The translations under genes were made by a program, and so were the position numbers. Positions 8,617 to 18,275 of a stretch of 64,000 bases of DNA are shown one piece after another. This stretch comes from Balneolaceae bacterium. GTDB lineage: Bacteria > Bacteroidota > Rhodothermia > Balneolales > Balneolaceae. The first letter of the stretch is position 1. Each line of letters begins with the position of its first letter. Location of the stretch: positions 1 through 64,000 of the forward strand of contig VEMX01000034.1 in NCBI GenBank assembly GCA_009711805.1, given 5' to 3'. Below the pieces are notes generated by a model that was not told where the DNA came from, did no database searches, and saw only the letters and a program-made list of their open reading frames with translations.

Positions 8617-9025
8617 CATTTAAAGTTCTGCCAATGGCACTCCTTAGAAGGACCTGCCAGAACGCACTCTCTTTTAAACCTGAGAGACCTTTATGCGTTT
8701 AGCTTAATGCATTTAAAGGAGTAAGATCCTTCTGTGGATTTCGCTGTGTAATTATGTTTGTTGCTATTATCACCCCCCTGACTCTACCCCGATTATCGGG
8801 GCTTCCCTATTGTTTCTGGGAAGTACCTTCTTTCTTTGCTGCGAATAAGAAGGGAGACGCAGAACGAAGCTCAATACCAGTTTTAAATGAACAAAATGGC
8901 CAATATGTGAAAAGGCTGAGGGCAAAAGTGAAAAGTTATCACTGAATATGCATTCTTAATTGAATAATTCTTAATTAAACTACCTCTTTTCCTCTCTCCC
9001 TTCAATAACACAATCCCACCCCACA
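8617..9025. other. gene-free stretch with hairpins and a partial tRNA 3'-end duplication
   Basis: No convincing gene. It holds ccagaacgcac at 8657-8667, which resembles the tRNA 3' end ccagtagaacgcac (8604-8617). Two adjacent hairpins follow: CCCCGA-tta-TCGGGG (8787-8801) and CTTCCC...GGGAAG (8802-8823). The right copy of the flanking repeat is at 8890-8980. A 63-codon frame at 8754-8945 runs through these repeats and is not believed. Confidence 0.55.
8890..8980 (+). repeat. imperfect direct repeat, copy 2 (right of tRNA-Val)
   Basis: Matches 8424-8491 with scattered substitutions and an insertion of about 21 bases. Shared anchors are acaaaat, 'gtgaaaagttatcactgaa', gcattc and attgaat. Confidence 0.65.
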
Positions 9026-9055
9026 TAAAAAAGCCCCCGGTCTTAGGGGGGCTTT
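9026..9055 (-). terminator. rho-independent terminator of the giant secreted-protein gene
   Basis: AAGCCCCC (9031-9038) pairs with GGGGGCTT (9047-9054). On the minus strand the stem is followed by a run of T (plus 9026-9032 is taaaaaa). It lies about 40 bp past the stop codon of the 2925-residue gene. Confidence 0.85.
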
Positions 9056-9093
9056 GGTCTTCTATTCGTTATTCGTAGTGGTTGGCTCGGCGG

Positions 9094-12000
9094 CTACTTC
9101 ACCAGGGTCATCCGGGAGGTCTTCACAAAGTCCCCGGCCACCATCCGCAGGATGTAGATGCCGCTGGAGAGCCCATCCGCATCAAAGACCGCCTGGTAGC
9201 GGCCGGCTGACTTGCGGGTATCTACCAGCACCGCCACCCGCTGACCCAGTACGCTAAAGACTTCCAGGCGTACATGCCCCGCCTCGGGGACCGCATAGCC
9301 AATGGTGGTGGTGGGATTAAAGGGGTTCGGATAGTTTTGCTCAAGGCGGTAACGCACCGGCACGCCCCCCTCTCCTTCGGTAGCGGTGGTTTCGGTAAAT
9401 TCAATCTGCAGGGTCGCCTCCGCGGTGGCCCCCTCGGGGTCTTCCACCTCGATGGTGGCTTCCAGGGTCCCGGTAAAGCCGCCGGAGAGCACCCGCAATA
9501 TCTGCTCTTCACGGTTAACCTCGGTGGTCACTTCGGTGTTGGGCGAACTCAGCGAGAGGGAGAGCTCCTCGTCGGGCGACTCGGGATCCCCAATCAGCTC
9601 CCCATAGGCCACCTCAAAGGTATCTTCCTCTACCGAATACAGCGTGTCGGTGACAATGGCGATGAAGGGGGCATCATTGACCGGAGTGATGGTCAGGTGC
9701 AGGGTATCGGCGGCCGTATGGCCGGCCCCGTCACTCGCTATCACCGCAACCGGGGCCTCTCCAAAGGCATTAGGCACCGATTCCACCACCAGGACCGTCC
9801 CTTCCAGGCGGGCCCGGGCGACCGTAGTATCGACACTCACCTGGTAGCTCAGGGTCCCTTCTCCCACCAAGGCAAACACACTGTCGAGGTCAGCCCCGGT
9901 AAAGGAGCCGAAATCTTCCCCGCGTGCAAGGCTGCCCAACGGATTCGTCACATACACTCCTTCTGCCGGCTGAGTAGAGAAATGGAAGACCTCACTCCAG
10001 GGACTCTCCCCTGAGCTATTACTCGCCCGCACTCTCCACCAATAGGTGCGGTCTCCACTCAGATTAACCCCTTTATTGGTGGTATCACTGGTGGTTTTGT
10101 TAAGGACCAGGTCAGAAAAATCGTCCGTCCGGGAGACTTGTACTTCATAGGATGCCGCGCGCGCTGCCCCGCTCCACAGTAAGTCAGCAAGGGTAGATAC
10201 CCCGGTAGTCTCATTGGCTGGGTCGATCAATACCGGGCGGTCCGGTACATCCTCGCGGGTGGTAAAGGTGAATGCCGGGCTCCACTCGGAGTTGGCGCCC
10301 CCTCCTACCCCGCGTACTCTCCACCAATAGCGGCTCGTAAAGTCAAGCCCTCCTACCGCCAGGGTCGTGTCCCCGGTAAATTCATCTTCGGAAACAATTT
10401 GCCCGAACTCCTCATCGGCAGCCAGCTGAATCCAATAACCTGAACTGTTGGCCGACTGCTTCCAGCGCAGCGTCAGGGTGGTGTCGGTGGCCATCGAATC
10501 ATCGGCCGGGGCGATCAACTCCGGGATCCCAGGGGTAGCCGGAATCACCGTAAAGGACCAGGTGGTATCCGAAGCGGCAACCCCGTCGGCGTTGACCAGG
10601 GCTCCTCCCGCCAGGCCAACTTCTACATCCGCCCCGTGGGTAAAGCCGGAGTGGGTCAGCTCCAGGGTTTGACCCGACAGGTTCATGGCCATCCCCGCCA
10701 CGGGGGTTCCTCCGGCATAGCGGAGGGTGATGGCCGAAGAATCGGCGATGCTCACCGTCTGGTCAAGGGTGGCACTCACCACGGCGTGCCTGGCTACATC
10801 TTCATCCCCGTCTTCCGGAGAGGTGCCCGTAATCTGCGGGGTGGCCATCACCGTGGTAAACCCAAAGCTATAGGCCCTGTTGGCGGTACCTTCCCCATTG
10901 ACTACTGTCCCGGAGTCCACCGCTACGCTGTAGGTGGTGGCGTGGGAAAGCCCGGAATGGGCAATCTTCAGGGTATCCCCACTGGTCGTGGCTGTTACCT
11001 CCATGGAGGCGCCTCCGATGGGCTTGAGGGTAATCCCTCCGTTCCCGCTCAGGCTTATCCCATGGTTAAAGACCAGGGCTACCGGGGTATCAAGGGCTAC
11101 CCCGCTTGTATCGTCAGCCGGGATGCTCGCCATCACTTCCAGTCCGCCAAGGGTGGTACTGAAGCTGATACTGAGTGGATCGTTGCCCACCAGCCCGGCA
11201 TTGCGTACCGCATCCGCCGGCACATCAATGGTATAGGTGGCTCCTTCAACCAGTCCGTCATGGCGGAGGGTCATCACCCTCCCCGCAACACTTACCTCGG
11301 CAACCTCCACTGTTCCTTCTCCCCGGCTTAGGCTCACCGAAGAAAGCTTGTTGCCCGTCAACTCCTGATCAAAAACTAGTTCAATACGGGTATCGGTAGC
11401 CACTACATCCGCCCCGTCAGCAGGGGTGGAGCTGCTTAGCTCGGGCCCTTTAATAATGGTTGTAAAACTCCAGGTAAGGGCTCCATTGTCAATTCCATCT
11501 ATATTTTCGACTGCTCCGGCCGGAATGCTTACATCATAGGTGGCAGCATTGACCAGCATGTCGTGGGCAATCCGTAGGGTATCATCCCCGGCCAGGGAAG
11601 CACTGACTCCGCTCACTGCCCCTCCGCCCGACTTGGTAATGGACACCCCGGAGAGGTCCACCACGCTCACCTCGGTATCGAGGACGGCGTACACTTCGGC
11701 GTTCAGGGCTATACCGGTGGCCCCATCGGCTGGGGCAGTCTCTGCCAGGGTTGGGGCTGGCAGTATCACATCTTCTACGCTTATGGTCGAACTCTGAGCG
11801 GGATCCGTTGTATCGTCTCCCCCATTAGTCGTACCACCAGAGTCCACTACTTCGGTTAGGCTCGTCACCCGGTTCGCTTCATCGGGGTTAACCGCCTCGT
11901 TGCGGTAGGTTAATCCATCTATCAAGGTCTGCAGGGCCGCCTCACTCAGGCTTGCACCACTAAAACTGACCGTGGCGGTGGTCCCGCTCACGCTCACGCC

Positions 12001-15000
12001 CACACTCAGGGAGTTGGTAGCTGTAGTCACTGAGTTGCCATCGCTCAGGGCAAGGTCACTCCCGTCAATATTCAGGATCTCATCTGCCCCGTCATTTATA
12101 TTCGTTACCGTCAGGGTCAGCCCCGTTAGGGTTTGCCCGGACTCTATCGTTGAGGCATTAGCTCCGCTAAATACCGACACTGCACTGCCATATTCGCTAA
12201 AGGCAGGATCTTCTCCTGTGGCGCTCAGGGTCGGAGCGTCGTTAACTGCTGTCACACTCACCGTAGAGGTGATGCCCGGGGCAAGGGTGTCATCTCCGCC
12301 ATTAGAGGTTCCGCCATCATCGACAAGTTCGCTAAGAGTGACTACCCGGTCTCCCCCGGTGGGATCGTCAGAGCCGTGACGATAGGTTAATCCATCTATC
12401 AAGGTCTGCAGGGCCGCCTCGCTCAGGGTAGCTCCGCTAAAGCTGACCGTGGCCGTAGTACCACTCACGCTTACGCCCACACTCAGGGAGTTGGTGGCCG
12501 TAGTTACTGAATTCCCATCGGTCAGGGCCAGGTCACTGCCATCAATATTCAGGATTTCAGAAGCATCATCGTTCACATTGGTTACCGTCAATGTAAGACT
12601 GGTCAGGGTTTGCCCGGACTCAACCGTCGAGGCTGATGCACTGCTAAACAGGCCAGTTGCCCCATCATTTTCGGTATATCCCGGATTGGAAGCTGTCGCG
12701 GTTAGGGTTGGTTCGGTATTGGCGACTGTAGTAACGGTAATGGTAGCTCCCCCGCTGGTTAGTCCCCCATCATCTGTTACAGTAACGGTGATATCCCGGC
12801 TGTCCTCGGCCACAGGAGAAGCCTCATTATCATATTGCAGTCCGCGTATCAAATCTTGCACTCTGGAGAGTGTGGCATTGGTATTCAGGTTAATCACCAG
12901 GTCATTGCCTGCTGCTATATTATTTGCAAGGGTTCCAACGACCGTACCTCCCACACTCACATTATTCCCAGCCGAGGTGCCTGCAAGGGTCAGCGTGCCA
13001 GAGGTGTCCAGGGTCAGTATATCTTCGCTCGCCGCTGCATTGGCCGATACAGTAGCTGTTAGGTTGCCCCCATTCAGGTTCGCCGGGGAATCCCCGTCAC
13101 TCAGCGTTGCGGCCGTACCATCATCAAGGCCTACGGCCGGACCGTCCACTAAAAAGTCTACACCATCTCCATCCAGATTGGCAATAACCGGGCGGTTCCC
13201 CACGCTCATCGTGAAGTCAGCTGTAACATCTTCATCCCCGCTGTTCGCTGTCCCGTCTCCATCGTTAATGGTAGCGGTGAACGTCTGGGCTCCGGAACCT
13301 GTGCTGGTTGCCCACCGAAGGTTACGGATCAGTGTTTGAAGATTAGCGGAGGTCGCATCTGCACTGTTAAAAGATATGGTAAGCGTATTTCCACCCTGCC
13401 CGTCATCGGTTGCATCTACCACGCCTACCGAAGTGCCTCCCACAGCTATCGTCTCACCGGCAGCTATGGTAGCATCTCCTCCGGACGTCACATTCGTTCC
13501 ATCCACATTGAAATCTCCATTTGCAGTATTGTTCCCTCCGGTATCGATCACTGTCAGGCTGCCCCCGTTATAGTCATCAGAATCAGCATTGGTCAACGTC
13601 ACATCTCCACCATCATCAATCACGGAGGCGCCCTCACCGGCTACCAATCCGATGCTGTCTCCATCCAGGCCTGCCAGGGCCGGAGCATCGTTGACGGGGG
13701 TAAGGGTTACCGTAGAAGTAATCGCCGGCAGAGAAGTATTATCATTGTCCCCGGTATTGGATCCCGAATCGGTGATACTGGCCAGGGTAACCACCCGGCT
13801 GGAACCGGTGGTCGGATCATCAGATGTGTTCCGGTAGGCCAGACCGTCTATCAACGTTTGAATAGCTGCCTCACTCAGGGTGGCCCCGGAAAAGCTCACC
13901 GTAGCAGTCGTCCCGCTTAGACTGACCCCGGCATTCAGAGCATTCGTTGCGGTCGTTACAGAGGTTCCATCGGTCAGAGACACGTCACTGCCATCAAAAC
14001 GCAGGATCTCCGAAGCTCCGTCACTTACATTGGTCACCGTCAGCACAAGGGCTGCAATGGTTTGTCCGGATTCTACGGTGGATGAGGTAACTCCGCTGTA
14101 AAGATCCACACCCGGGGCTGCATCCCCTTCGGTAAAGGCCGGATCCTCCCCGGTTGCACTCAGGGTGGGTTCGTCATTCACACCGGTAATATCGAGGTTC
14201 ACCGTACCTAAGGAAACATCCCCCGAGCCATTACCATCGTTGGCCTCTACCGTAATGGTAGCAGCATCATCGCCAAACACATCAGAGACTCCAGTGTACT
14301 TTATATTCGTATTGGTGTCCAGGTAAGTATTAATATCACCTGAGGATCCCGCCAGGGTAATCACGGTAGAACTCATCAGTGTCTCCGTCACTCCACTTCC
14401 CACACCCGAGCCGTCAGCCGGGGTGCTGAAGGTGCCCGCCGAAGCGGTTAGCGTTACCGTTAGACTATTGCCTTCAATATCGGCAAATACCGAGGACGAC
14501 AAATCTACATTGCTCTCGGTGTCTTCCGTTACCGTTACATCCGTGGGCAAGCCGGTCAGGGTTGGATCATCATTAACAGCGGTAATATCGAGGTTTACAG
14601 TGCCCAGGGATACATCTCCCGAGCCATTGCCATCGTTGGCTTCCATTGCAATCGTCGCTGCATCATTGCCATTTACATTACTGGCTCCAGTATATTTAAG
14701 GTTTGTAGCCGTATCCAGGTAGGTGTTGATGTCCCCTGCTGATCCCGCCAGGGTAATCACAGTAGAACTTACCAGCGTCTCGGTCACCCCTGAACCTACC
14801 CCTGCCCCATCGGACGGGGTGCTGAAGGTGCCTGCCGAAGCGGTTAGCGTTACCGTCAAATTATCTCCGTCCACATCCCCAAATACCGAGGAGGACAGGT
14901 CTACATTGCTCTCGGTGTCTTCCGTTACCGTAACATCTGTAGGCAGGCCGGTCAGAGTTGGGTTGTCATTGACGGCGGTGATGTCCAGGTTTACGCTCCC

Positions 15001-17871
15001 CAACAAAACATTCCCCGAGCCATTGCCATCGTTGGCTTCCACTGCAATCGTCGCTGCATCATTGCCATTTACATCACTGGCCCCGGTATATTTAAGGTTT
15101 GTAGCCGTATCCAGGTAGGTATTAATATCTCCTGCTGACCCAGCCAGGGTAATCACCGTAGAACTCACCAGCGTCTCCGTTACCCCTGAACCTACCCCTG
15201 CCCCATCGGCCGGGGTACTGAAGGTTCCTGCCAAGGCAGTCAGCTTAACGGTTAGACTATTGTCTTCAATATCGGCAAACACGGAGGACGATAGATCTAC
15301 ATTACTTTCGGTGTCTTCCGTTACCGTTACATCGGAGGGCAGGCCGGTCAGGGTTGGAGCATCATTAACAGCGGTAATATCGAGGTTTACAGTACCCAGG
15401 GATACATCTCCCGAGCCATTGCCGTCATTAGCTTCTACTGTGATGGTAGCAGCATCATTGCCATTAACATTAGATGATCCGGTATATTTAAGATTCGCAG
15501 CCGTATCCAGGTAGGTGTTGATGTCCCCTGCTGAGCCAGCCAGGGTGATCACTGTGGAACTCACCAGCGTCTCGGTAACGCCCGAACCTACCCCCGAACC
15601 ATCGGCCGGGGTGCTGAAGGTACCCGCTGAAGCCGTCAGGGTAACGGTGAGATTATCCCCGTCCACATCCGCAAATACTGAGGATGAGAGATCCACATTA
15701 CTTTCGGTGTCCTCGGTGACTGTTACATCACTGGGTAAGCCGCTAAGGCTTGGATTATCATTGACAGCAGTAATATCAATATTGACTGTACCAAGGCTTA
15801 CATCCCCTGAACCATTGCCGTCATTGGCTTCCACAGCTATAGTGGCTGCATTGTCTCCACTTGCGTTACTGGCTCCGGTATATTTAAGATTCGTAGCCGT
15901 ATCCAGGTAGGTGTTAATATCACCTGCTGACCCAGCCAGGGTGATCACCGTGGAACTCACCAGCGTCTCGGTAACACCTGAACCTACCCCCGAACCATCG
16001 GCCGGAGTGCTGAAGGTGCCCGCTGAAGCCGTCAGCGTTACGGTGAGGTTATTGCCATCCGCATCTGCGAATACCGAGGTAGACAAATCTACATTGCTTT
16101 CGGTATCCTCAGTCACCGTTACATCGCTGGGTAAACCGCTAAGAGTGGGATTGTTATTCACCGTAGCCGTCATCTGGGAACTGTTGGCTGTGGTCAGGCC
16201 TCCAGAGGAGGCTTGCAGGTTGAATGTCTCATTGCTGCTCCCCGAGGCGGTATAGGTAAGTTGTAAATCCGTAAAGGTAGAAGCACCCGAGGATGGGGTA
16301 ATGGTTACCGTAGCTCCATTGCCATCAGAATCACCGGTTCCGGTCATGGTTGCAGAACCGGCTCCATTGACTTCTGTCAGGGTAATTCCGGTACTGTAGC
16401 CGGTATCCACCACATCATTGGCGTCTACGGCCTGAACCACCGGATCTGTCGTAAAATCAGTAGAACTGCCGCTTTCGACCGTAGTGGGAGCAGGCTGCGT
16501 ATCAAAGGCCAGTTTAGTGGCTACTACATCGGAGGTAACCGAATTGGCATCCACCGTGGAAAGGTGACTTCCTACCCCATCCTGGTCATTGGCAGTGAGG
16601 GTAAAGGATTGTTGGTCGGCGGTAGCCGTGTAGGCCACATTGGTAAAAGTCGCAACCCCACTCGACGCAGCTATATCCACATCCCCGGATAAAGAGCCCG
16701 CACTGGATTCGGTCAGGGTGACGGTTTCGGTAAAGTCTACATCGGTGTTTCCGAAAGCATCCCGGGCTGCTACCACGGGTTGGGTTCCCAAGGCTGAACC
16801 AGAGGTAGAACTCGCTGGCTGAGTGGTAAACACAAGCTCAGAGGCGGTAATATCAACAGTGCTTCCGGAGCTGTTGGTAACCGCTGAAGTAGAACCCATA
16901 CTGGTTCCACTGCCCCCGGTGGTTACATCGGTGTCTCCGTCAACAGATAGAATAAAGGTGTGATCCTCGGTCAGACTGCTATTGTCGTTGTAGTAGGCAT
17001 TGATAGTATAAGTCTCACTGCCCCCATCTGCAACAGATATACTCAGGGAAGAAAAGGAAAGTTCGTCGGTAGAGGCATTGTAAGAACCGGTTACATTGGA
17101 GGCGTCATTACCATTAAGCCGCCAGGTCACATCGGCTCGCTCGGCATCGGTGGAAGTTCCTGAGACATGGACGGTAATAGCTGAAACATCCATAGTCAGT
17201 CCGTCCCCTCCACCGCCATCAGAAAGGGTGAAGTCAAATACGTTAACAGCCTCGCCGGAGGTATCCAGTGTACTGGCTATGCCCACAGGTTCGGAGACGC
17301 TACCTGCGGCGGTGAGGTTGCCGTCGGAGTCATCTGAGGATACCGGGGCACTAAAAACAAATTGATCGAGGTTTACTAATAATCCAAAGCTTGTCCCTGT
17401 TGTAATTTGTATTTCATCTACATTATCAAAAGCTGATGATAATGTTTCAGTCCCCGCACTAGCAGGGGAACTGTTAGTTACAGAAGCAACCTCAGTATTA
17501 TTAGAATATCCTTTTACCGTATAATCGTCTAAAAAGCTTGTCCCTGAGTAATAAAAGCTAGTAAAATCAAAATCACCACCATCACTTTTAACAATTGTCA
17601 AAACATCTCCGTCTGCAAAATTTTCATTGTTCGCTACTAAAGCTAAACCAGAATAGGAGCTACCATTGTCTACCTTCATACTAATACTACTCCCTGATTC
17701 TGTTGCAGAAAATGTATATCCGTTAATTGTTACAGAAGTCCCAATAAATTCTTCATCTGACCATCCCTGATCATCAAACGTAACCGTTGTTTGTGAAAAA
17801 GCAAATGGTGTTATTACAATTGAAAAAGCAAAGGTTAAAAGTGTAGCTATTCGTTTCATAGTATCATGCAT
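9094..17871 (-). CDS. giant secreted modular repeat protein with T9SS type A sorting domain
   Basis: A 2925-residue protein. It has a signal peptide ('MKRIATLLTFAFSIVITPFAFSQ' from residue 5; 17859 is an alternative start) and an N-terminal domain to about residue 173 of unknown type. Five near-identical 131-residue cadherin-like blocks lie at about 570-1230 ('VTVTEDTESNVDLSS'). Further blocks at about 1232-2035 begin 'NDxPTLSATGEDPAF' or 'LDGDG'. Four Big_5/SbsA-type Ig domains lie at about 2035-2440 ('SPADGA', 'WSFTT') and two fibronectin III domains at about 2452-2635. A cadherin-like tail precedes the C-terminal sorting domain at about 2837-2925 ('LEQNYPNPFNPTT', 'GIYILRM'), which in known systems directs type IX secretion and surface anchoring. 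It is monocistronic. The role is probably adhesion or surface structure; no enzyme domain is visible. Confidence 0.9.
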   Translation of the reverse strand: MHDTMKRIATLLTFAFSIVITPFAFSQTTVTFDDQGWSDEEFIGTSVTINGYTFSATESGSSISMKVDNGSSYSGLALVANNENFADGDVLTIVKSDGGDFDFTSFYYSGTSFLDDYTVKGYSNNTEVASVTNSSPASAGTETLSSAFDNVDEIQITTGTSFGLLVNLDQFVFSAPVSSDDSDGNLTAAGSVSEPVGIASTLDTSGEAVNVFDFTLSDGGGGDGLTMDVSAITVHVSGTSTDAERADVTWRLNGNDASNVTGSYNASTDELSFSSLSISVADGGSETYTINAYYNDNSSLTEDHTFILSVDGDTDVTTGGSGTSMGSTSAVTNSSGSTVDITASELVFTTQPASSTSGSALGTQPVVAARDAFGNTDVDFTETVTLTESSAGSLSGDVDIAASSGVATFTNVAYTATADQQSFTLTANDQDGVGSHLSTVDANSVTSDVVATKLAFDTQPAPTTVESGSSTDFTTDPVVQAVDANDVVDTGYSTGITLTEVNGAGSATMTGTGDSDGNGATVTITPSSGASTFTDLQLTYTASGSSNETFNLQASSGGLTTANSSQMTATVNNNPTLSGLPSDVTVTEDTESNVDLSTSVFADADGNNLTVTLTASAGTFSTPADGSGVGSGVTETLVSSTVITLAGSAGDINTYLDTATNLKYTGASNASGDNAATIAVEANDGNGSGDVSLGTVNIDITAVNDNPSLSGLPSDVTVTEDTESNVDLSSSVFADVDGDNLTVTLTASAGTFSTPADGSGVGSGVTETLVSSTVITLAGSAGDINTYLDTAANLKYTGSSNVNGNDAATITVEANDGNGSGDVSLGTVNLDITAVNDAPTLTGLPSDVTVTEDTESNVDLSSSVFADIEDNSLTVKLTALAGTFSTPADGAGVGSGVTETLVSSTVITLAGSAGDINTYLDTATNLKYTGASDVNGNDAATIAVEANDGNGSGNVLLGSVNLDITAVNDNPTLTGLPTDVTVTEDTESNVDLSSSVFGDVDGDNLTVTLTASAGTFSTPSDGAGVGSGVTETLVSSTVITLAGSAGDINTYLDTATNLKYTGASNVNGNDAATIAMEANDGNGSGDVSLGTVNLDITAVNDDPTLTGLPTDVTVTEDTESNVDLSSSVFADIEGNSLTVTLTASAGTFSTPADGSGVGSGVTETLMSSTVITLAGSSGDINTYLDTNTNIKYTGVSDVFGDDAATITVEANDGNGSGDVSLGTVNLDITGVNDEPTLSATGEDPAFTEGDAAPGVDLYSGVTSSTVESGQTIAALVLTVTNVSDGASEILRFDGSDVSLTDGTSVTTATNALNAGVSLSGTTATVSFSGATLSEAAIQTLIDGLAYRNTSDDPTTGSSRVVTLASITDSGSNTGDNDNTSLPAITSTVTLTPVNDAPALAGLDGDSIGLVAGEGASVIDDGGDVTLTNADSDDYNGGSLTVIDTGGNNTANGDFNVDGTNVTSGGDATIAAGETIAVGGTSVGVVDATDDGQGGNTLTISFNSADATSANLQTLIRNLRWATSTGSGAQTFTATINDGDGTANSGDEDVTADFTMSVGNRPVIANLDGDGVDFLVDGPAVGLDDGTAATLSDGDSPANLNGGNLTATVSANAAASEDILTLDTSGTLTLAGTSAGNNVSVGGTVVGTLANNIAAGNDLVINLNTNATLSRVQDLIRGLQYDNEASPVAEDSRDITVTVTDDGGLTSGGATITVTTVANTEPTLTATASNPGYTENDGATGLFSSASASTVESGQTLTSLTLTVTNVNDDASEILNIDGSDLALTDGNSVTTATNSLSVGVSVSGTTATVSFSGATLSEAALQTLIDGLTYRHGSDDPTGGDRVVTLSELVDDGGTSNGGDDTLAPGITSTVSVTAVNDAPTLSATGEDPAFSEYGSAVSVFSGANASTIESGQTLTGLTLTVTNINDGADEILNIDGSDLALSDGNSVTTATNSLSVGVSVSGTTATVSFSGASLSEAALQTLIDGLTYRNEAVNPDEANRVTSLTEVVDSGGTTNGGDDTTDPAQSSTISVEDVILPAPTLAETAPADGATGIALNAEVYAVLDTEVSVVDLSGVSITKSGGGAVSGVSASLAGDDTLRIAHDMLVNAATYDVSIPAGAVENIDGIDNGALTWSFTTIIKGPELSSSTPADGADVVATDTRIELVFDQELTGNKLSSVSLSRGEGTVEVAEVSVAGRVMTLRHDGLVEGATYTIDVPADAVRNAGLVGNDPLSISFSTTLGGLEVMASIPADDTSGVALDTPVALVFNHGISLSGNGGITLKPIGGASMEVTATTSGDTLKIAHSGLSHATTYSVAVDSGTVVNGEGTANRAYSFGFTTVMATPQITGTSPEDGDEDVARHAVVSATLDQTVSIADSSAITLRYAGGTPVAGMAMNLSGQTLELTHSGFTHGADVEVGLAGGALVNADGVAASDTTWSFTVIPATPGIPELIAPADDSMATDTTLTLRWKQSANSSGYWIQLAADEEFGQIVSEDEFTGDTTLAVGGLDFTSRYWWRVRGVGGGANSEWSPAFTFTTREDVPDRPVLIDPANETTGVSTLADLLWSGAARAASYEVQVSRTDDFSDLVLNKTTSDTTNKGVNLSGDRTYWWRVRASNSSGESPWSEVFHFSTQPAEGVYVTNPLGSLARGEDFGSFTGADLDSVFALVGEGTLSYQVSVDTTVARARLEGTVLVVESVPNAFGEAPVAVIASDGAGHTAADTLHLTITPVNDAPFIAIVTDTLYSVEEDTFEVAYGELIGDPESPDEELSLSLSSPNTEVTTEVNREEQILRVLSGGFTGTLEATIEVEDPEGATAEATLQIEFTETTATEGEGGVPVRYRLEQNYPNPFNPTTTIGYAVPEAGHVRLEVFSVLGQRVAVLVDTRKSAGRYQAVFDADGLSSGIYILRMVAGDFVKTSRMTLVK
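11765..12720 (-). repeat. two long tandem repeats inside the giant gene (about 480 bp each)
   Basis: The two units encode the 'PTLxATxxxPxxxE...VESGQTL' blocks at residues about 1717-1876 and 1877-2035. They are close to identical in DNA over long stretches; for example, the same 35-base segment occurs at 11908-11943 and at 12387-12422, offset 479. A more diverged third member encodes residues about 1232-1393. Confidence 0.8.
14175..16155 (-). repeat. five tandem 393-bp (131-codon) repeats inside the giant gene
   Basis: Each unit encodes 'PTLxGLPxDVTVTEDTES' through 'DINTYLDT', 'LKYTGxS' and 'NDGNGSG' to 'DITAVND'. Equivalent landmarks fall near 14430, 14822, 15217, 15610 and 16005, a period of about 390-396 bp. 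Differences between units are mostly single bases, so the array is recent or kept uniform by recombination. Confidence 0.9.
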
Positions 17872-18275
17872 GTAGATTAGAAAATGTGCAGAAAGGAGAA
17901 ATTCCCAACCCTGTAATTAGCTTATTATTTTTTAATGTTATTTCGCTGCATACCTTCCAGAGGAAGGCTTTTTATAATATAGCATATCTTTTATCAGTTT
18001 AGGTTAAATTTTTCTTAAGCAGAAAAACTTAATTAACATAAACCAATATAATTTAATTTCTATTTTACAATTAGTATAAAATCTATTTAACGCGTTTACC
18101 GGTTAGAAGTACCATGTTAGAGAACCTACGAGCGTATGCAGGTCCTCGTAGCGTTCGGCTTTCCAGCGAGAATCCCGTAACGCTCGCAGAACCTACCGAC
18201 GCTGCGAGGTTACTCCCATTCAATACTGTTTTAAGCTAATCTCCAACCGGTAAACGCGTTCTATTTAATTATATA
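17872..18275. other. intergenic region containing a MITE-like element
   Basis: AT-rich sequence flanks a compact GC-richer inverted-repeat element (18090-18259). The promoter of the giant gene should lie in the left 200 bp, but no clear TTG/TAnnTTTG pair is seen there on the minus strand. No small gene is apparent. Confidence 0.6.
18082..18267. mobile_element. 170-bp MITE-like element with 15-bp perfect inverted ends and 8-bp target duplication
   Basis: The left end acgcgtttaccggtt (18090-18104) is the exact reverse complement of the right end aaccggtaaacgcgt (18245-18259). The 8-bp direct repeat tctattta lies immediately outside both ends (18082-18089 and 18260-18267), as expected for a transposition target duplication. 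Inside are two further inverted repeats: ctacgag/ctcgtag (18126-18132 and 18145-18151) and ctcgcag/ctgcgag (18183-18189 and 18202-18208). It is too short for a transposase, so movement would need an enzyme supplied elsewhere. Confidence 0.85.

Noticed and set aside
8754-8945. 63-codon frame next to tRNA-Val
   Set aside because: It runs through hairpins and the right-hand flanking repeat and has no recognisable protein character.
14175-16155. CRISPR-like regular array
   Set aside because: The repeated unit is about 393 bp with a continuous reading frame and no short spacer pattern; it is a protein repeat.
10636-17163. Many long open frames on the plus strand opposite the giant gene (for example 12449-13339 and 10636-11331)
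   Set aside because: They are antisense frames kept open by the repeated, GC-rich coding sequence of the minus-strand gene. Their translations are low-complexity and repeat with the same period.
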